From positions 1,364,001-1,428,000 of the forward strand of contig NZ_CANMRL010000001.1 of the NCBI RefSeq assembly GCF_947500255.1: a stretch of 64,000 nucleotides of DNA, written 5' to 3'. Of the stretch, positions 1-9,001 are shown piece after piece. The position numbers and the translations under genes are program-made. This DNA is from an uncultured Psychroserpens sp. (GTDB lineage: Bacteria > Bacteroidota > Bacteroidia > Flavobacteriales > Flavobacteriaceae). Each line of letters begins with the position of its first letter. The stretch's first letter is position 1. The notes beneath the pieces were generated by a model. It was not told where the DNA came from. It did not search any database and saw only the letters and a program-made list of their open reading frames with translations.

Positions 1-378
1 AAGAACAAGATGAATGGGATCAAACTTTACTTTTGAAAAGAATGGTTCTAAAATAGCGGTAATGATTGGGAATGTAAACAGAGATAACATCCCAATAGCG
101 ACATTAGATAATTTGAGCGCATAGAAATAAGTAATCCAATGGGCTCCTAAAAACAGGGCAGATACAAAAAATGTCAATCGGTCCTGACTAGAATGAATCT
201 TAAGGTTAATCTTTTTGTATTTGCAAAACAGGAATAAAAAACCTGCTGCTAAAGCAGATCGCCACCACACAATAACAGGAATAGGCATATCTATAAATTT
301 GCCTAAAGCACCAGACGTACTTATAAATACGGTAGCAACCGTTAGCCAAAGTACGTGCTTTACATGCGTGTCTTTCAT
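1..378 (-). CDS. EamA/DMT-family transporter, N-terminal part (runs off the window)
   Basis: The 126 codons present encode the start of a drug/metabolite transporter family (EamA) inner-membrane permease. Visible are an N-terminal hydrophobic helix with TVATVFISTSGALGK, a second helix after PIPVIVWWRSALAAG (the family's usual WRxxxA element), and further helices around FFVSALFLGAHWITYFYAL and GMLSLFTFPIITAILEP. The ATG shares a 4-bp ATGA overlap with the mfd stop, so the gene is probably translationally coupled to mfd and is the distal gene of that transcript. The substrate cannot be predicted. The C-terminal half lies outside the window. Confidence 0.85.
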   Translation of the reverse strand, partial: MKDTHVKHVLWLTVATVFISTSGALGKFIDMPIPVIVWWRSALAAGFLFLFCKYKKINLKIHSSQDRLTFFVSALFLGAHWITYFYALKLSNVAIGMLSLFTFPIITAILEPFFSKVKFDPIHLVL

Positions 379-3300
379 ATCTCTTGAAGTCTACTCAATG
401 CTTGTTTAACCGATTTAATATGCTCAAATGTGAGTAATAAACGTAAACCGTTTCTGGTTTGCTTCTCTTTCATTTTACAATCTTGTGGACGGCTTTGAAT
501 GTAACTCAACACTTTCGTAAAATTATCACTTTGATAGAACGGACTCTGTTGATCATTGATAAAATATCCCACAAAACGCCCTTGTTTCATAATGATTTTT
601 TCAAGTCCTATTTTGGTTGCAATCCATTTCACACGAACACTATTCAATAAATCGGTGACTTGAATAGGCAATTCTCCAAAACGGTCAATAATCTCCGTTT
701 CGAAAGTTTGTAATTCGTCTTCGGTTTTAAGTGTATTCAGTTTCGTATATAGATTTAGTCGCTCAGTGATATTGTTTACATAATCGTCAGGGAATAGGAG
801 TTCGAAATCAGAATCGATAGTAATATCCTTAACATAGTCTTTCTCTTTTCCATCGTCCTGATATAAATCTTTAAACTCATTTTCTTTGAGTTCATCAATA
901 GCTTCATTTAGAATTTTTTGATAGGTATCAAACCCGATATCATTGATAAAACCGCTTTGCTCACCACCTAATAAATCTCCAGCACCACGAATTTCGAGAT
1001 CTTTCATGGCAATATTGAAACCACTACCCAACTCGGTAAATTGTTCAAGTGCAGTAATACGTTTTCTGGCGTCATTGGTCATTGCCGAATACTCTGGAGT
1101 GATAAAATAACAAAAGGCCTTTTTATTGCTTCTTCCAACACGACCACGCATTTGGTGCAGATCACTTAGTCCAAAGTTATTGGCATTATTGATAAAAATG
1201 GTATTCGCATTAGGGACATCTAAACCACTTTCTACAATAGTTGTACTCACTAAAACATCAAACTCTCCATTCATAAAAGCAAGCATGAGTTGCTCAAGTT
1301 TCTTACCTTCCATTTGTCCGTGACCTATTCCAATTTTCGCATCAGGAACTAAACGTTGAATCATACCAGCCACTTCTTTTATATTCTCAATACGATTATG
1401 GATGAAGAATATTTGTCCGCCACGTTGGATTTCATAAGTTACCGCATCTCTAATGGTTTCTTCATTAAACCGAATCACATGACTTTCTATAGGATAACGG
1501 TTTGGAGGTGGTGTTGTAATAACCGACAAGTCCCGAGCAGCCATTAAGCTAAACTGTAAGGTTCTTGGAATTGGTGTTGCTGTGAGTGTCAATACATCAA
1601 CGTTATCTTTAAGTGTTTTTAGTTTTTCCTTTACGGCTACACCAAACTTTTGTTCCTCATCGACAATGAGTAAACCAAGGTCTTTAAACTTTACATTTTT
1701 ATTGACTAGCTGATGGGTACCAATAATAATATCGACATGACCTTTTTCTAGTTTTTCGAGTGTGATACGTTTTTCCTTAGCCGTTCTAAAACGGTTGAGG
1801 TAATCTACGGTCACTGGAAAATCTTTAAGGCGCTCTGTAAATGTTTTGTTATGTTGATAAGCCAAAATTGTTGTAGGTACTAAAACGGCCACTTGCTTTC
1901 CATTATCTACAGCTTTAAATGCAGCTCTAATCGCTACTTCAGTTTTCCCAAAACCTACGTCGCCACAAACGAGACGATCCATTGGCCTGTCACTTTCCAT
2001 ATCTGCTTTAATATCTGCTGTAGATGTGATTTGATCTGGTGTGTCTTCATAGATAAAGGAGGCTTCCAATTCATGCTGAAGGTAACTATCGGGTTTGTAT
2101 TGATAGCCTTTTTCTAGTTTACGTTTTGCATAGACCTTAATAAGGTTAAAAGCAATTTCCTTAACGCGTGATTTTGTTTTTTGCTTGAGTGTTTTCCAAG
2201 CTTTACTGCCTAATTTGTAAACTTTTGGAGGCTTCCCATCTTTACCATTAAATTTGGTGATCTTATGTAATGAGTGAATACTCAAATACAATACATCACG
2301 CTCACCATATACTAATTTTATGGCTTCTTGTTTTTTGCCTTCTACATCAATTTTTTGGAGTCCGCCAAATTTTCCAATACCATGATCGATATGTGTTACA
2401 TAATCTCCTACATCAAGATTGGTCAACTCCTTTAGCGTGATGGCCTGCTTTTTAGCGTAACCATTTTTGAGATGGAATTTATGATAACGTTCAAAGATTT
2501 GGTGATCTGTATAACAGGTGATTTTCTGGTCGTGATCTATAAACCCTTGGTATAAAGACAGTACGATGGTTTTATAATGCACCTCTTGGTCGACATCTTC
2601 AAAAATATCATGAAAACGCTTAGCTTGTTGCTCACTTGCACAAACAATATAATTGGTATAACCTTTATTATGATTGGTGTTGAGGTCATCAATCAATAAG
2701 TTGAATTGCTTATTAAAGGACGGTTGAGGCGTGGTATTAAATTCGATTTGTTCTGCTGAAAATAGGCTAGACGTTCCAAATTCGACCAAACTAAATTCGA
2801 GTAATTGACGTTTCAGTGTATCTGAATTGCAAAATAGCTCTTCAGGTTCAGAATGTTTTAATTCTGAAGACAAAGCTTTAAATGTTTCTTCGGCCTTTCC
2901 GAAGTTATCATCAATGCGAGAAAAAAGGAGGTCGGTATTTTTAGCAAAAACAACTGTTTTTTGAGCGATATATTTTAAGAAACTCTGTCTGCTTTCCTCT
3001 AAAAATTTATTGGCAACATTAGGGATAATCCCAATCTTTTTAATCTGCTCGGTAGAGAGTTGAGTTTCTACATCAAAGGTTCTAATACTATCCACTTCAT
3101 CACCAAAAAATTCAATACGATAAGGTTCGTCATGAGAAAATGAAAATACATCTACAATACCACCACGTACCGAAAACTCACCAGGTTCGGTTACAAAATC
3201 GACACGTTTAAATTGATATTCAAATAAGACTTCGTTTACCAAATCAATAGAGAGTTCGTCATTAACAGCAATCTTCAATGTGTTTTTTTCAAGTTCACGA

Positions 3301-3704
3301 CGCGTCACCACTTTTTCAAAAAGGGCATCAGGATAGGTGACAATAATAGCCGGTTTTTTTCGCGAGTTGATGCGATTAAGCACTTCGGCTCTTAGGAGTA
3401 CGTTGGCATTGTCGGTTTCTTCAATTTGATATGGTCTACGATAGCTTCCAGGATAAAAAAGTACATCTTTATCATTGCGTAAAACTTCAAGATCGTTGAG
3501 ATAAAACGCAGCTTCTTCTTTGTCGTTGAATATGAGTAAAAAAGGGCGTTCGGCAGCTTTAAATGCTTCACTAATAATGAGCGATAATGAAGATCCAACA
3601 AGACCTTTTAAATGAAGTTTACTTTGAGATTGGGCAATAGCAGTTTGCAGATTTTGCATTTGCAAAGCCTGAACATACGTTTGCGAGAGAATGGTTTTAC
3701 TCAA
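375..3704 (-). CDS. mfd: Transcription-repair coupling factor Mfd
   Basis: Mfd is a DNA translocase that removes RNA polymerase stalled at lesions and recruits UvrA for nucleotide excision repair. The 1109-residue length suits the family. In order there are a UvrB-like N-terminal region, the RNA-polymerase interaction domain near residues 430-446 (GDYVTHIDHGIGKFGG), a superfamily-2 helicase core with Walker A GDVGFGKTE near 578, the DEEQ box near 681, TLTATPIPRT near 704, and a C-terminal TRCF domain. All motifs look intact. A TATATTTG -7 box lies 17 bp upstream. The gene is divergent from the TerB-like gene and followed without a gap by the EamA permease. Confidence 0.97.
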   Translation of the reverse strand: MSKTILSQTYVQALQMQNLQTAIAQSQSKLHLKGLVGSSLSLIISEAFKAAERPFLLIFNDKEEAAFYLNDLEVLRNDKDVLFYPGSYRRPYQIEETDNANVLLRAEVLNRINSRKKPAIIVTYPDALFEKVVTRRELEKNTLKIAVNDELSIDLVNEVLFEYQFKRVDFVTEPGEFSVRGGIVDVFSFSHDEPYRIEFFGDEVDSIRTFDVETQLSTEQIKKIGIIPNVANKFLEESRQSFLKYIAQKTVVFAKNTDLLFSRIDDNFGKAEETFKALSSELKHSEPEELFCNSDTLKRQLLEFSLVEFGTSSLFSAEQIEFNTTPQPSFNKQFNLLIDDLNTNHNKGYTNYIVCASEQQAKRFHDIFEDVDQEVHYKTIVLSLYQGFIDHDQKITCYTDHQIFERYHKFHLKNGYAKKQAITLKELTNLDVGDYVTHIDHGIGKFGGLQKIDVEGKKQEAIKLVYGERDVLYLSIHSLHKITKFNGKDGKPPKVYKLGSKAWKTLKQKTKSRVKEIAFNLIKVYAKRKLEKGYQYKPDSYLQHELEASFIYEDTPDQITSTADIKADMESDRPMDRLVCGDVGFGKTEVAIRAAFKAVDNGKQVAVLVPTTILAYQHNKTFTERLKDFPVTVDYLNRFRTAKEKRITLEKLEKGHVDIIIGTHQLVNKNVKFKDLGLLIVDEEQKFGVAVKEKLKTLKDNVDVLTLTATPIPRTLQFSLMAARDLSVITTPPPNRYPIESHVIRFNEETIRDAVTYEIQRGGQIFFIHNRIENIKEVAGMIQRLVPDAKIGIGHGQMEGKKLEQLMLAFMNGEFDVLVSTTIVESGLDVPNANTIFINNANNFGLSDLHQMRGRVGRSNKKAFCYFITPEYSAMTNDARKRITALEQFTELGSGFNIAMKDLEIRGAGDLLGGEQSGFINDIGFDTYQKILNEAIDELKENEFKDLYQDDGKEKDYVKDITIDSDFELLFPDDYVNNITERLNLYTKLNTLKTEDELQTFETEIIDRFGELPIQVTDLLNSVRVKWIATKIGLEKIIMKQGRFVGYFINDQQSPFYQSDNFTKVLSYIQSRPQDCKMKEKQTRNGLRLLLTFEHIKSVKQALSRLQEI

Positions 3705-3720
3705 GGCATTTTATTTTGTG

Positions 3721-3728
3721 CAAATATA
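3721..3728 (-). promoter_or_regulatory. -7 promoter box for mfd
   Basis: On the minus strand this reads TATATTTG, an exact match to the Bacteroidota -7 consensus TAnnTTTG, 17 bp before the mfd ATG. No clear TTG sits at the normal -33 spacing, so the -33 part is weak. Confidence 0.5.
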
Positions 3729-3749
3729 ATTTTTTTGTCCAATTTCTTA

Positions 3750-3780
3750 TTGTTAAAATGTATTAATAAAACTATCTTTG
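3750..3780 (+). promoter_or_regulatory. Bacteroidota-type promoter for the TerB-like gene
   Basis: TTG at 3750-3752, a 20-bp spacer, then TATCTTTG at 3773-3780 match the TTG-N19-TAnnTTTG consensus of the major sigma factor in this phylum. The start codon follows 22 bp downstream, giving a short leader. Confidence 0.7.
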
Positions 3781-3802
3781 TGCCACTTAAATAACAAAAT
3801 AT

Positions 3803-4234
3803 ATGTCATTTTCAGAATTATTCGAAAGCGGATTTAAAAAGCGTAACGAAGACCACTTTGCAGCGATTGTTAGAGTTGCAATGAGTGATGGATTTATTAA
3901 TGAAGCAGAAAGAGCTTTTTTAGACCGTTTAGCGACGCGTTTAGATATTACAGAGGCTGATTATAAAACGATATTAAAAGATTATCAAAGTCATCCAATT
4001 AATCCACCTGTATCTTATGATAAACGTTTAGAGCGTTTATACGATTTAGCGCGTATGGTTTGGGCAGATCACATAGAAGGTGAAAGCCAAGTGCGTTTAT
4101 TAGAGAAACTATGTATAGGTTTAGGTTTTAATCCAGACAATGTAAAATACATTACAGATAAAGCCTTGAGTTTAGTACATTATGAAGTAGACTTAGACGA
4201 CTTTATTGATAAAATGAAAAATATGAATCAATAA
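3803..4234 (+). CDS. TerB-like (tellurite resistance protein B fold) protein
   Basis: A 143-residue soluble, mostly helical acidic protein. The N-terminal half (FAAIVRVAMSDGFINEAERAFLDRLA, shown to residue 45) has the TerB/DjlA-type pattern in which an acidic loop (DGxINExE) follows a hydrophobic helix. A second such unit follows (ARMVWADHIEGESQVRLLEKLC). TerB folds bind divalent metal through these acidic loops in characterised members; that function is inferred here. It stands alone without other ter genes, so calling it tellurite resistance would be over-reading. It has its own promoter and a strong terminator, so it is monocistronic. Confidence 0.75.
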   Translation: MSFSELFESGFKKRNEDHFAAIVRVAMSDGFINEAERAFLDRLATRLDITEADYKTILKDYQSHPINPPVSYDKRLERLYDLARMVWADHIEGESQVRLLEKLCIGLGFNPDNVKYITDKALSLVHYEVDLDDFIDKMKNMNQ

Positions 4235-4251
4235 ACGATTTACAAAAAAAT

Positions 4252-4283
4252 AAAAAAGCAACCATTATGGTTGCTTTTTTTTT
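4252..4283. terminator. Bidirectional intrinsic terminator between the TerB-like gene and fbp
   Basis: An 8-bp stem, AGCAACCA (4257-4264) with TGGTTGCT (4268-4275), is flanked by an A-run and followed by eight T residues. It sits between two convergent genes and can serve both strands. Confidence 0.85.
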
Positions 4284-4292
4284 AACGTGTAA

Positions 4293-5297
4293 TTATGCTT
4301 TTTTCATAAACTCTTCTGCTTTCTCAACCATGTTTTTACTTCCGCAGATAAATGGGACGCGTTGGTGAAGTTCGGTTGGCTCAATATCCATAATTCTATT
4401 AAACCCATCACTTGCTTTACCATTAGCCTGTTCGGCTAAAAATGCCATCGGATTGCACTCGTATAACAAACGTAATTTACCATTAGAGTTTTTAGAACTT
4501 TTAGGATACATATAGATACCACCTTTGATCATATTTCTATGGAAATCGGATACTAACGAACCAATATAACGACTTGTATAAGGTCGATCACCTTCTTCCA
4601 TCTGGCAATATTTAATGTAGTTTTTTATGCCTTGCGGGAAGTGGATATAATTTCCCTCATTTACTGAATAGATTTTACCGTCTTTAGGAAATTGCATATC
4701 AGGATGTGATAAGTAAAAGGTACCTATAGCAGGATTTAAAGTAAACCCGTTCACACCATCTCCAGTGGTATAAACAATCATAGTTGAGGTACCGTAGATA
4801 ATATATCCAGCTGCCACTTGCTGATTTCCTTTTTGAAGAAAATCATCAATAGTAACAGGTGTACCCACAGGAGTTACACGCCTATAAATAGAAAAAATGG
4901 TTCCTACCGAAACATTCACATCAATATTAGATGAACCATCCAAAGGATCGATAAGCACGACGTATTTGTTTTGATGATTTTCATCCTGACTATTAATAGA
5001 AATGAAATCGTCTTCCTCTTCACTGGCAATACCACAAACGATATTACGTTTGGTCATGGTTTGGATAAACTTTGTATTAGCGTAAACATCCAATTTTTGT
5101 TGGTCTTCACCTTGAACATTAGTATCGCCTGCTGCGCCAATAATATCTACTAAACCAGCTTTGTTGACTTCGTGATTAACGACTTTTGCGGCTAATCTAA
5201 TAGAATTGATAAGACGTGATAATTCTCCAGACGTGTATTTAAAAGAGGATTGATTTTCTATTATAAATTCACCTAGAGTTTGATTTTTTCGAGACAT
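4293..5297 (-). CDS. fbp: Class 1 fructose-1,6-bisphosphatase
   Basis: Hydrolyses fructose 1,6-bisphosphate to fructose 6-phosphate, the committed step of gluconeogenesis, in the cytosol. The 334-residue reading carries the metal-binding signature [17 protein letters not shown] near residue 116, the acidic SEEEDD loop before it, and the substrate loop [22 protein letters not shown]. An in-frame ATG lies 42 bp further upstream, but the ATG of [11 protein letters not shown] is preferred. A TTG-N19-GATATTTG promoter lies between the two start codons, and the residues before MSRKN do not look like family sequence. The gene is convergent with the TerB-like gene and divergent from the GNAT gene. 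Confidence 0.96.
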   Translation of the reverse strand: MSRKNQTLGEFIIENQSSFKYTSGELSRLINSIRLAAKVVNHEVNKAGLVDIIGAAGDTNVQGEDQQKLDVYANTKFIQTMTKRNIVCGIASEEEDDFISINSQDENHQNKYVVLIDPLDGSSNIDVNVSVGTIFSIYRRVTPVGTPVTIDDFLQKGNQQVAAGYIIYGTSTMIVYTTGDGVNGFTLNPAIGTFYLSHPDMQFPKDGKIYSVNEGNYIHFPQGIKNYIKYCQMEEGDRPYTSRYIGSLVSDFHRNMIKGGIYMYPKSSKNSNGKLRLLYECNPMAFLAEQANGKASDGFNRIMDIEPTELHQRVPFICGSKNMVEKAEEFMKKA

Positions 5298-5315
5298 GTA
5301 GTGTGATTGTTTATG

Positions 5316-5345
5316 CAAATATCTCATTTTTTTAATCAACTACAA
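5316..5345 (-). promoter_or_regulatory. Promoter for fbp
   Basis: On the minus strand TTG (5345-5343), 19 bp, then GATATTTG (5323-5316), one mismatch from TAnnTTTG. It lies 19 bp before the ATG at 5297 and decides that start over the upstream in-frame ATG at 5339. Confidence 0.6.
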
Positions 5346-5390
5346 CGTTTTCGTATTATAATTACATGATTAAATTCTCAAGTTTTAAAC

Positions 5391-5398
5391 TATATTTG
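5391..5398 (+). promoter_or_regulatory. -7 box for the GNAT-aspartate kinase operon
   Basis: TATATTTG matches TAnnTTTG exactly and ends 13 bp before the GNAT start codon. A clear TTG at -33 was not found. Confidence 0.45.
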
Positions 5399-5411
5399 AG
5401 GTAAAGAAAAA

Positions 5412-5894
5412 ATGATGACATTTTCTATACGTAAAGCGACAAAAGAAGACATGCCTAGAGTTCTAGAACTCATTGTAGAGCTTGCTGTTTTTGAAAAGGA
5501 ACCAGATGCGGTGAAAGTCACTGTAGAAGATTTAGAACAAGGTGGATTTGAAGACCCAAAACAGTTTGTATGCTTTGTTGCTGAGTGTGAAGGAAAAATA
5601 GAAGGCATTGCTTTGGTTTACAATCGATTTTCAACATGGAAAGGTCAAGTACTACATTTAGAAGATCTGGTTGTAAGTGAGCGTAAACGAAGTACAGGGT
5701 TAGGAACAGCCCTATTGGATGAAGTTGTAAAATACGCGTATAGCTTAGGTGTAAAGCGTGTGAGTTGGGAAGTGATAGAATGGAATGAACCAGCGATTGC
5801 TTTTTACGAAAAAAAGGGAGCTCTAGTTAAGCGTGACTGGTTTGTGGTTCAGCTTAATGAAGCAGAAATAAAAAATTATATAGCAAATATTTAG
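5412..5894 (+). CDS. GNAT N-acetyltransferase, diamine/thialysine acetyltransferase-like
   Basis: A 160-residue single-domain GNAT enzyme that would transfer acetyl from acetyl-CoA to an amine. The order of motifs resembles spermidine/spermine and thialysine acetyltransferases: WKGQVLHLEDLVVSERKRSTGLGTALL (acetyl-CoA loop as RSTGLG, near residue 97), then RVSWEVIEWNEPAIAFYEKKGA. The WN..AI.FY..GA block is typical of that subgroup. The substrate is not determinable. A second ATG directly follows the first, so the start could be three bases later. The stop is one base before the aspartate kinase ATG, so the two are in one operon. Confidence 0.85.
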   Translation: MMTFSIRKATKEDMPRVLELIVELAVFEKEPDAVKVTVEDLEQGGFEDPKQFVCFVAECEGKIEGIALVYNRFSTWKGQVLHLEDLVVSERKRSTGLGTALLDEVVKYAYSLGVKRVSWEVIEWNEPAIAFYEKKGALVKRDWFVVQLNEAEIKNYIANI

Positions 5895-5895
5895 C

Positions 5896-7146
5896 ATGCA
5901 AGTATTCAAATTTGGAGGTGCCTCAGTAAAAAATGCTGAAGGTGTCAAAAACTTGGCGTCGGTATTACAACAGGTCGGTTATGAGAATACACTTGTGGTG
6001 GTATCGGCCATGGGGAAAATGACCAATGCACTCGAAGTGGTTATCAAAAACTATTTTGATCAGCCATCAGAATTAGCAGGTTCAATCGAAGAGGTGAAAA
6101 CCTTTCATCATAAGATTTTAGTAGATCTTTTTGAACATATACAACACCCTATATTTAAAAAAATAGCTTCCATTTTTGAGGAGTTAGATTACTTTTTAAG
6201 CCGTAATAAATCGCCCGATTATAACTTTGTATATGATCAAGTGATTGGTTTTGGTGAACTTGCCTCTACAACAATTATCAGTGCTTATCTAAATCAAATT
6301 GGCTTGACAAATAATTGGCTTGATGTACGTGAGTTGATTAAAACTGACGACTATTATCGTAGAGCAAATGTGGACTGGGAACATACACAATCGAAAATAA
6401 AAGCAAAGCTTGACACTAAGGTTCTTAATATTACTCAAGGGTTTCTAGCAAGTGATGCTAACAATTTTACAACGACCTTAGGTCGTGAAGGGAGTGATTA
6501 TACAGCAGCTATTTTTGCCTATTGTTTAAATGCGGAAAGCGTCACCATTTGGAAAGATGTACCAGGTGTTTTAAATGCCGATCCTCGTTATTTCGAAAAT
6601 GCGCAATTATTGAATAGTATATCCTATAGAGAAGCGATAGAGCTTGCATTTTATGGAGCTTCGGTCATTCATCCGAAAACATTACAGCCTTTACAGCAGA
6701 AGGAAATACCGTTGTTTGTGAAATCATTTTTAAATCCGAAAGAGGCAGGAACACGCGTTGGAAAAGGATTTGGAATTGAGCCTAACATACCGTGTTATAT
6801 TGTAAAGAAAAATCAGGTGTTAGTGTCTTTATCATCATTAGATTTTAGTTATATCGTTGAAGAGAATATTAGTGAGATTTTCAAATTGTTGCATTTGTAT
6901 AAGATGAAAGTTGATGTGATTCAAAATTCGGCCATTAGTTTTTCGGTGTGTTTTGATAATAATTATGACAACCTCGAACGCTTGCTTCAGCATTTAAAAG
7001 CAAAATTTAAAGTAACATCTCATAATAATGTGAGTCTATATACTGTAAGACATTATAATGAGCAGGCTATTTCCTCTATAGAAGAAGGTAAAGAATTGCT
7101 CCTAAAACAGTTAACACAAGAAACCATTCAAATCGTAACTAAATAA
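5896..7146 (+). CDS. Aspartate kinase
   Basis: Phosphorylates L-aspartate, the first step to lysine, threonine, methionine and diaminopimelate. The 416-residue protein starts with MQVFKFGGASVKNAEGV (the KFGGxSV kinase signature), carries TTLGREGSDYTAA near residue 194 and ASVIHPKTLQPL near 255, and ends in a regulatory ACT-like region (about 300-400). It is monofunctional; no homoserine dehydrogenase is fused. The ATG starts one base after the GNAT stop. Allosteric control by lysine or threonine cannot be read from the sequence. Confidence 0.92.
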   Translation: MQVFKFGGASVKNAEGVKNLASVLQQVGYENTLVVVSAMGKMTNALEVVIKNYFDQPSELAGSIEEVKTFHHKILVDLFEHIQHPIFKKIASIFEELDYFLSRNKSPDYNFVYDQVIGFGELASTTIISAYLNQIGLTNNWLDVRELIKTDDYYRRANVDWEHTQSKIKAKLDTKVLNITQGFLASDANNFTTTLGREGSDYTAAIFAYCLNAESVTIWKDVPGVLNADPRYFENAQLLNSISYREAIELAFYGASVIHPKTLQPLQQKEIPLFVKSFLNPKEAGTRVGKGFGIEPNIPCYIVKKNQVLVSLSSLDFSYIVEENISEIFKLLHLYKMKVDVIQNSAISFSVCFDNNYDNLERLLQHLKAKFKVTSHNNVSLYTVRHYNEQAISSIEEGKELLLKQLTQETIQIVTK

Positions 7147-7168
7147 ACAATTTAGTACATTTACACTC

Positions 7169-9001
7169 ATGAGTAAACAACAAGATATAGGATTGGTAAC
7201 CGCCAAAGAAGTTGCGAAAGCAATTAAAGTAGATAAGTACGGATTTGTAGGTACGTTCTTTGGATGGTTGTTGATGAAGGTCTTAAAAATATCGACGCTT
7301 AATAGAATTTACAAGAGAAATAAACACTTGAGTGATGGTGAATTTTTAGATGCTATTTTAGATGATTTTCAGATTAAATTTGAAATCCCAGAAGAAGATT
7401 TAAAACGACTTCCCAAAGATGGCGCTTATATCACTGTGTCTAATCATCCACTTGGAGGTATAGATGGCATTTTACTACTTAAACTCATGATAGAACAGCG
7501 TCAAGATTTTAAGATTATAGCCAATTTCTTATTGCATCGTATAGAACCCTTAAAACCTTATATTATGCCTGTAAATCCTTTTGAAGACCGAAAGGATGTG
7601 AAGTCAAGTATTGCTGGTTTTAAGAATGCGATTCTGCATTTAAGGGAAGGTCATCCCTTAGGTGTGTTTCCGGCGGGAGAAGTTTCGACCTATAAAGATG
7701 GAAAACTAGTTGTTGATAAACCTTGGGAAGAAGCCGCTATGAAACTCATAAAAAAGGCTGAAGTACCTGTAGTTCCAATTTATTTCCATGCCAAAAACAG
7801 TAAACTATTTTATAAGTTATCAAAGGTTAGTGATACGTTTAGAACGGCAAAATTACCTTCGGAATTATTAACACAGAAGAACAGAATTATAAAAGTTAGA
7901 ATAGGGAAACCTATTTCGGTTAAAGATCAAGAAGAACACGAGACACTCTCGGATTTTTCAGAATTTATAAGACGAAAGACATACATGTTATCAAATGCTT
8001 TTGATAAGAAACCAAAGATTTTAGATAATTTATCTAATACACTTAAACCACCTGCAAAGCCACCAAAACGAATCGTTGGATCTGTAAGTACAGAAAAAAT
8101 GGCGGCCGAAGTTGACGCTTTACGTGAAGAAGATTGTAGGTTGTTGGTGAGTAAAAATTACGAAGTATATCTAACAGATGCAGAACGAATTCCTAATATA
8201 CTTCACGAAATAGGTCGATTACGTGAGATTACCTTTAGAGCTATTGGAGAAGGAACTAACGAAGCAATTGATTTAGATAGTTTTGATACTTACTATCACC
8301 ATATGTTTTTATGGGATACAGAAGCCAAACAATTAGCAGGAGCATACAGGATGGGCTTAGGCTCTAAAATTTATGCACGTTATGGGATTGATGGGTTTTA
8401 TCTTCAAGACCTCTTTAGATTTGAGCCCGAATTGTATAAAATGATGAGCGAATCTATTGAAATGGGCAGAGCTTTCATTATAAAGCAATACCAACAAAAA
8501 CCAATGCCATTATTTTTACTATGGAAAGGGATTGTGCATACCACGTTAAGATACCCAGAACATAAGTACTTAATTGGAGGAGTAAGTATTAGTAATCAAT
8601 TCTCTAATTTCTCAAAATCACTGATGATAGAGTTTATGAAATCACATTACTACGATCCTTATGTAGCACAATATGTACACCCTAAGAAAGAGTTTAAAGT
8701 AAAACTTAAAGACGCAGATAAAGATTTTGTATTTGATGAGGCAGAAGCCGATTTAAATAAATTTGATAAAATAATTGATGAGGTTGAACCAGGTGCGTTA
8801 CGATTACCAGTCTTACTCAAAAAATATATTAAGCAAAATGCAAAACTTGTCGCTTTTAATGTGGACCCCTTGTTTAATAATTCGGTTGATGGTTTGATGT
8901 ACATAAAAATAGCCGATCTTCCCGAAAGTACTGTAAAGCCTGTTATGGAAGAGTTTCAAGCTGAATTGGAACGCAAATTCTCAAACAATAATGATGAGTA
9001 G
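7169..9001 (+). CDS. olsF: OlsF-like bifunctional ornithine lipid synthase (acyltransferase-GNAT fusion)
   Basis: A 610-residue two-domain protein. The N-terminal half (about 75-270) is a PlsC-type 1-acyl-glycerol-phosphate acyltransferase with SNHPLGGIDG near residue 92 and FPAGE near 167. The C-terminal half (about 315-520) resembles the OlsB/hemolysin GNAT-like acyltransferase (CRLLVSKNYEVYLTDAERI, LREITFRAIGEGTN, YHHMFLWD, AGAYRMG). The same order is known for OlsF of Serratia and Flavobacterium, which makes lyso-ornithine lipid with one half and ornithine lipid with the other. Here the acyltransferase motif has five residues between His and Asp rather than four. It lies 22 bp after the aspartate kinase gene and overlaps the next gene by 11 bp. 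Confidence 0.8.
   Translation: MSKQQDIGLVTAKEVAKAIKVDKYGFVGTFFGWLLMKVLKISTLNRIYKRNKHLSDGEFLDAILDDFQIKFEIPEEDLKRLPKDGAYITVSNHPLGGIDGILLLKLMIEQRQDFKIIANFLLHRIEPLKPYIMPVNPFEDRKDVKSSIAGFKNAILHLREGHPLGVFPAGEVSTYKDGKLVVDKPWEEAAMKLIKKAEVPVVPIYFHAKNSKLFYKLSKVSDTFRTAKLPSELLTQKNRIIKVRIGKPISVKDQEEHETLSDFSEFIRRKTYMLSNAFDKKPKILDNLSNTLKPPAKPPKRIVGSVSTEKMAAEVDALREEDCRLLVSKNYEVYLTDAERIPNILHEIGRLREITFRAIGEGTNEAIDLDSFDTYYHHMFLWDTEAKQLAGAYRMGLGSKIYARYGIDGFYLQDLFRFEPELYKMMSESIEMGRAFIIKQYQQKPMPLFLLWKGIVHTTLRYPEHKYLIGGVSISNQFSNFSKSLMIEFMKSHYYDPYVAQYVHPKKEFKVKLKDADKDFVFDEAEADLNKFDKIIDEVEPGALRLPVLLKKYIKQNAKLVAFNVDPLFNNSVDGLMYIKIADLPESTVKPVMEEFQAELERKFSNNNDE

Noticed and set aside
3803-4234. Tellurite-resistance locus
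   Set aside because: Only a TerB-like fold is present, with no terC, terD or terZ genes nearby.
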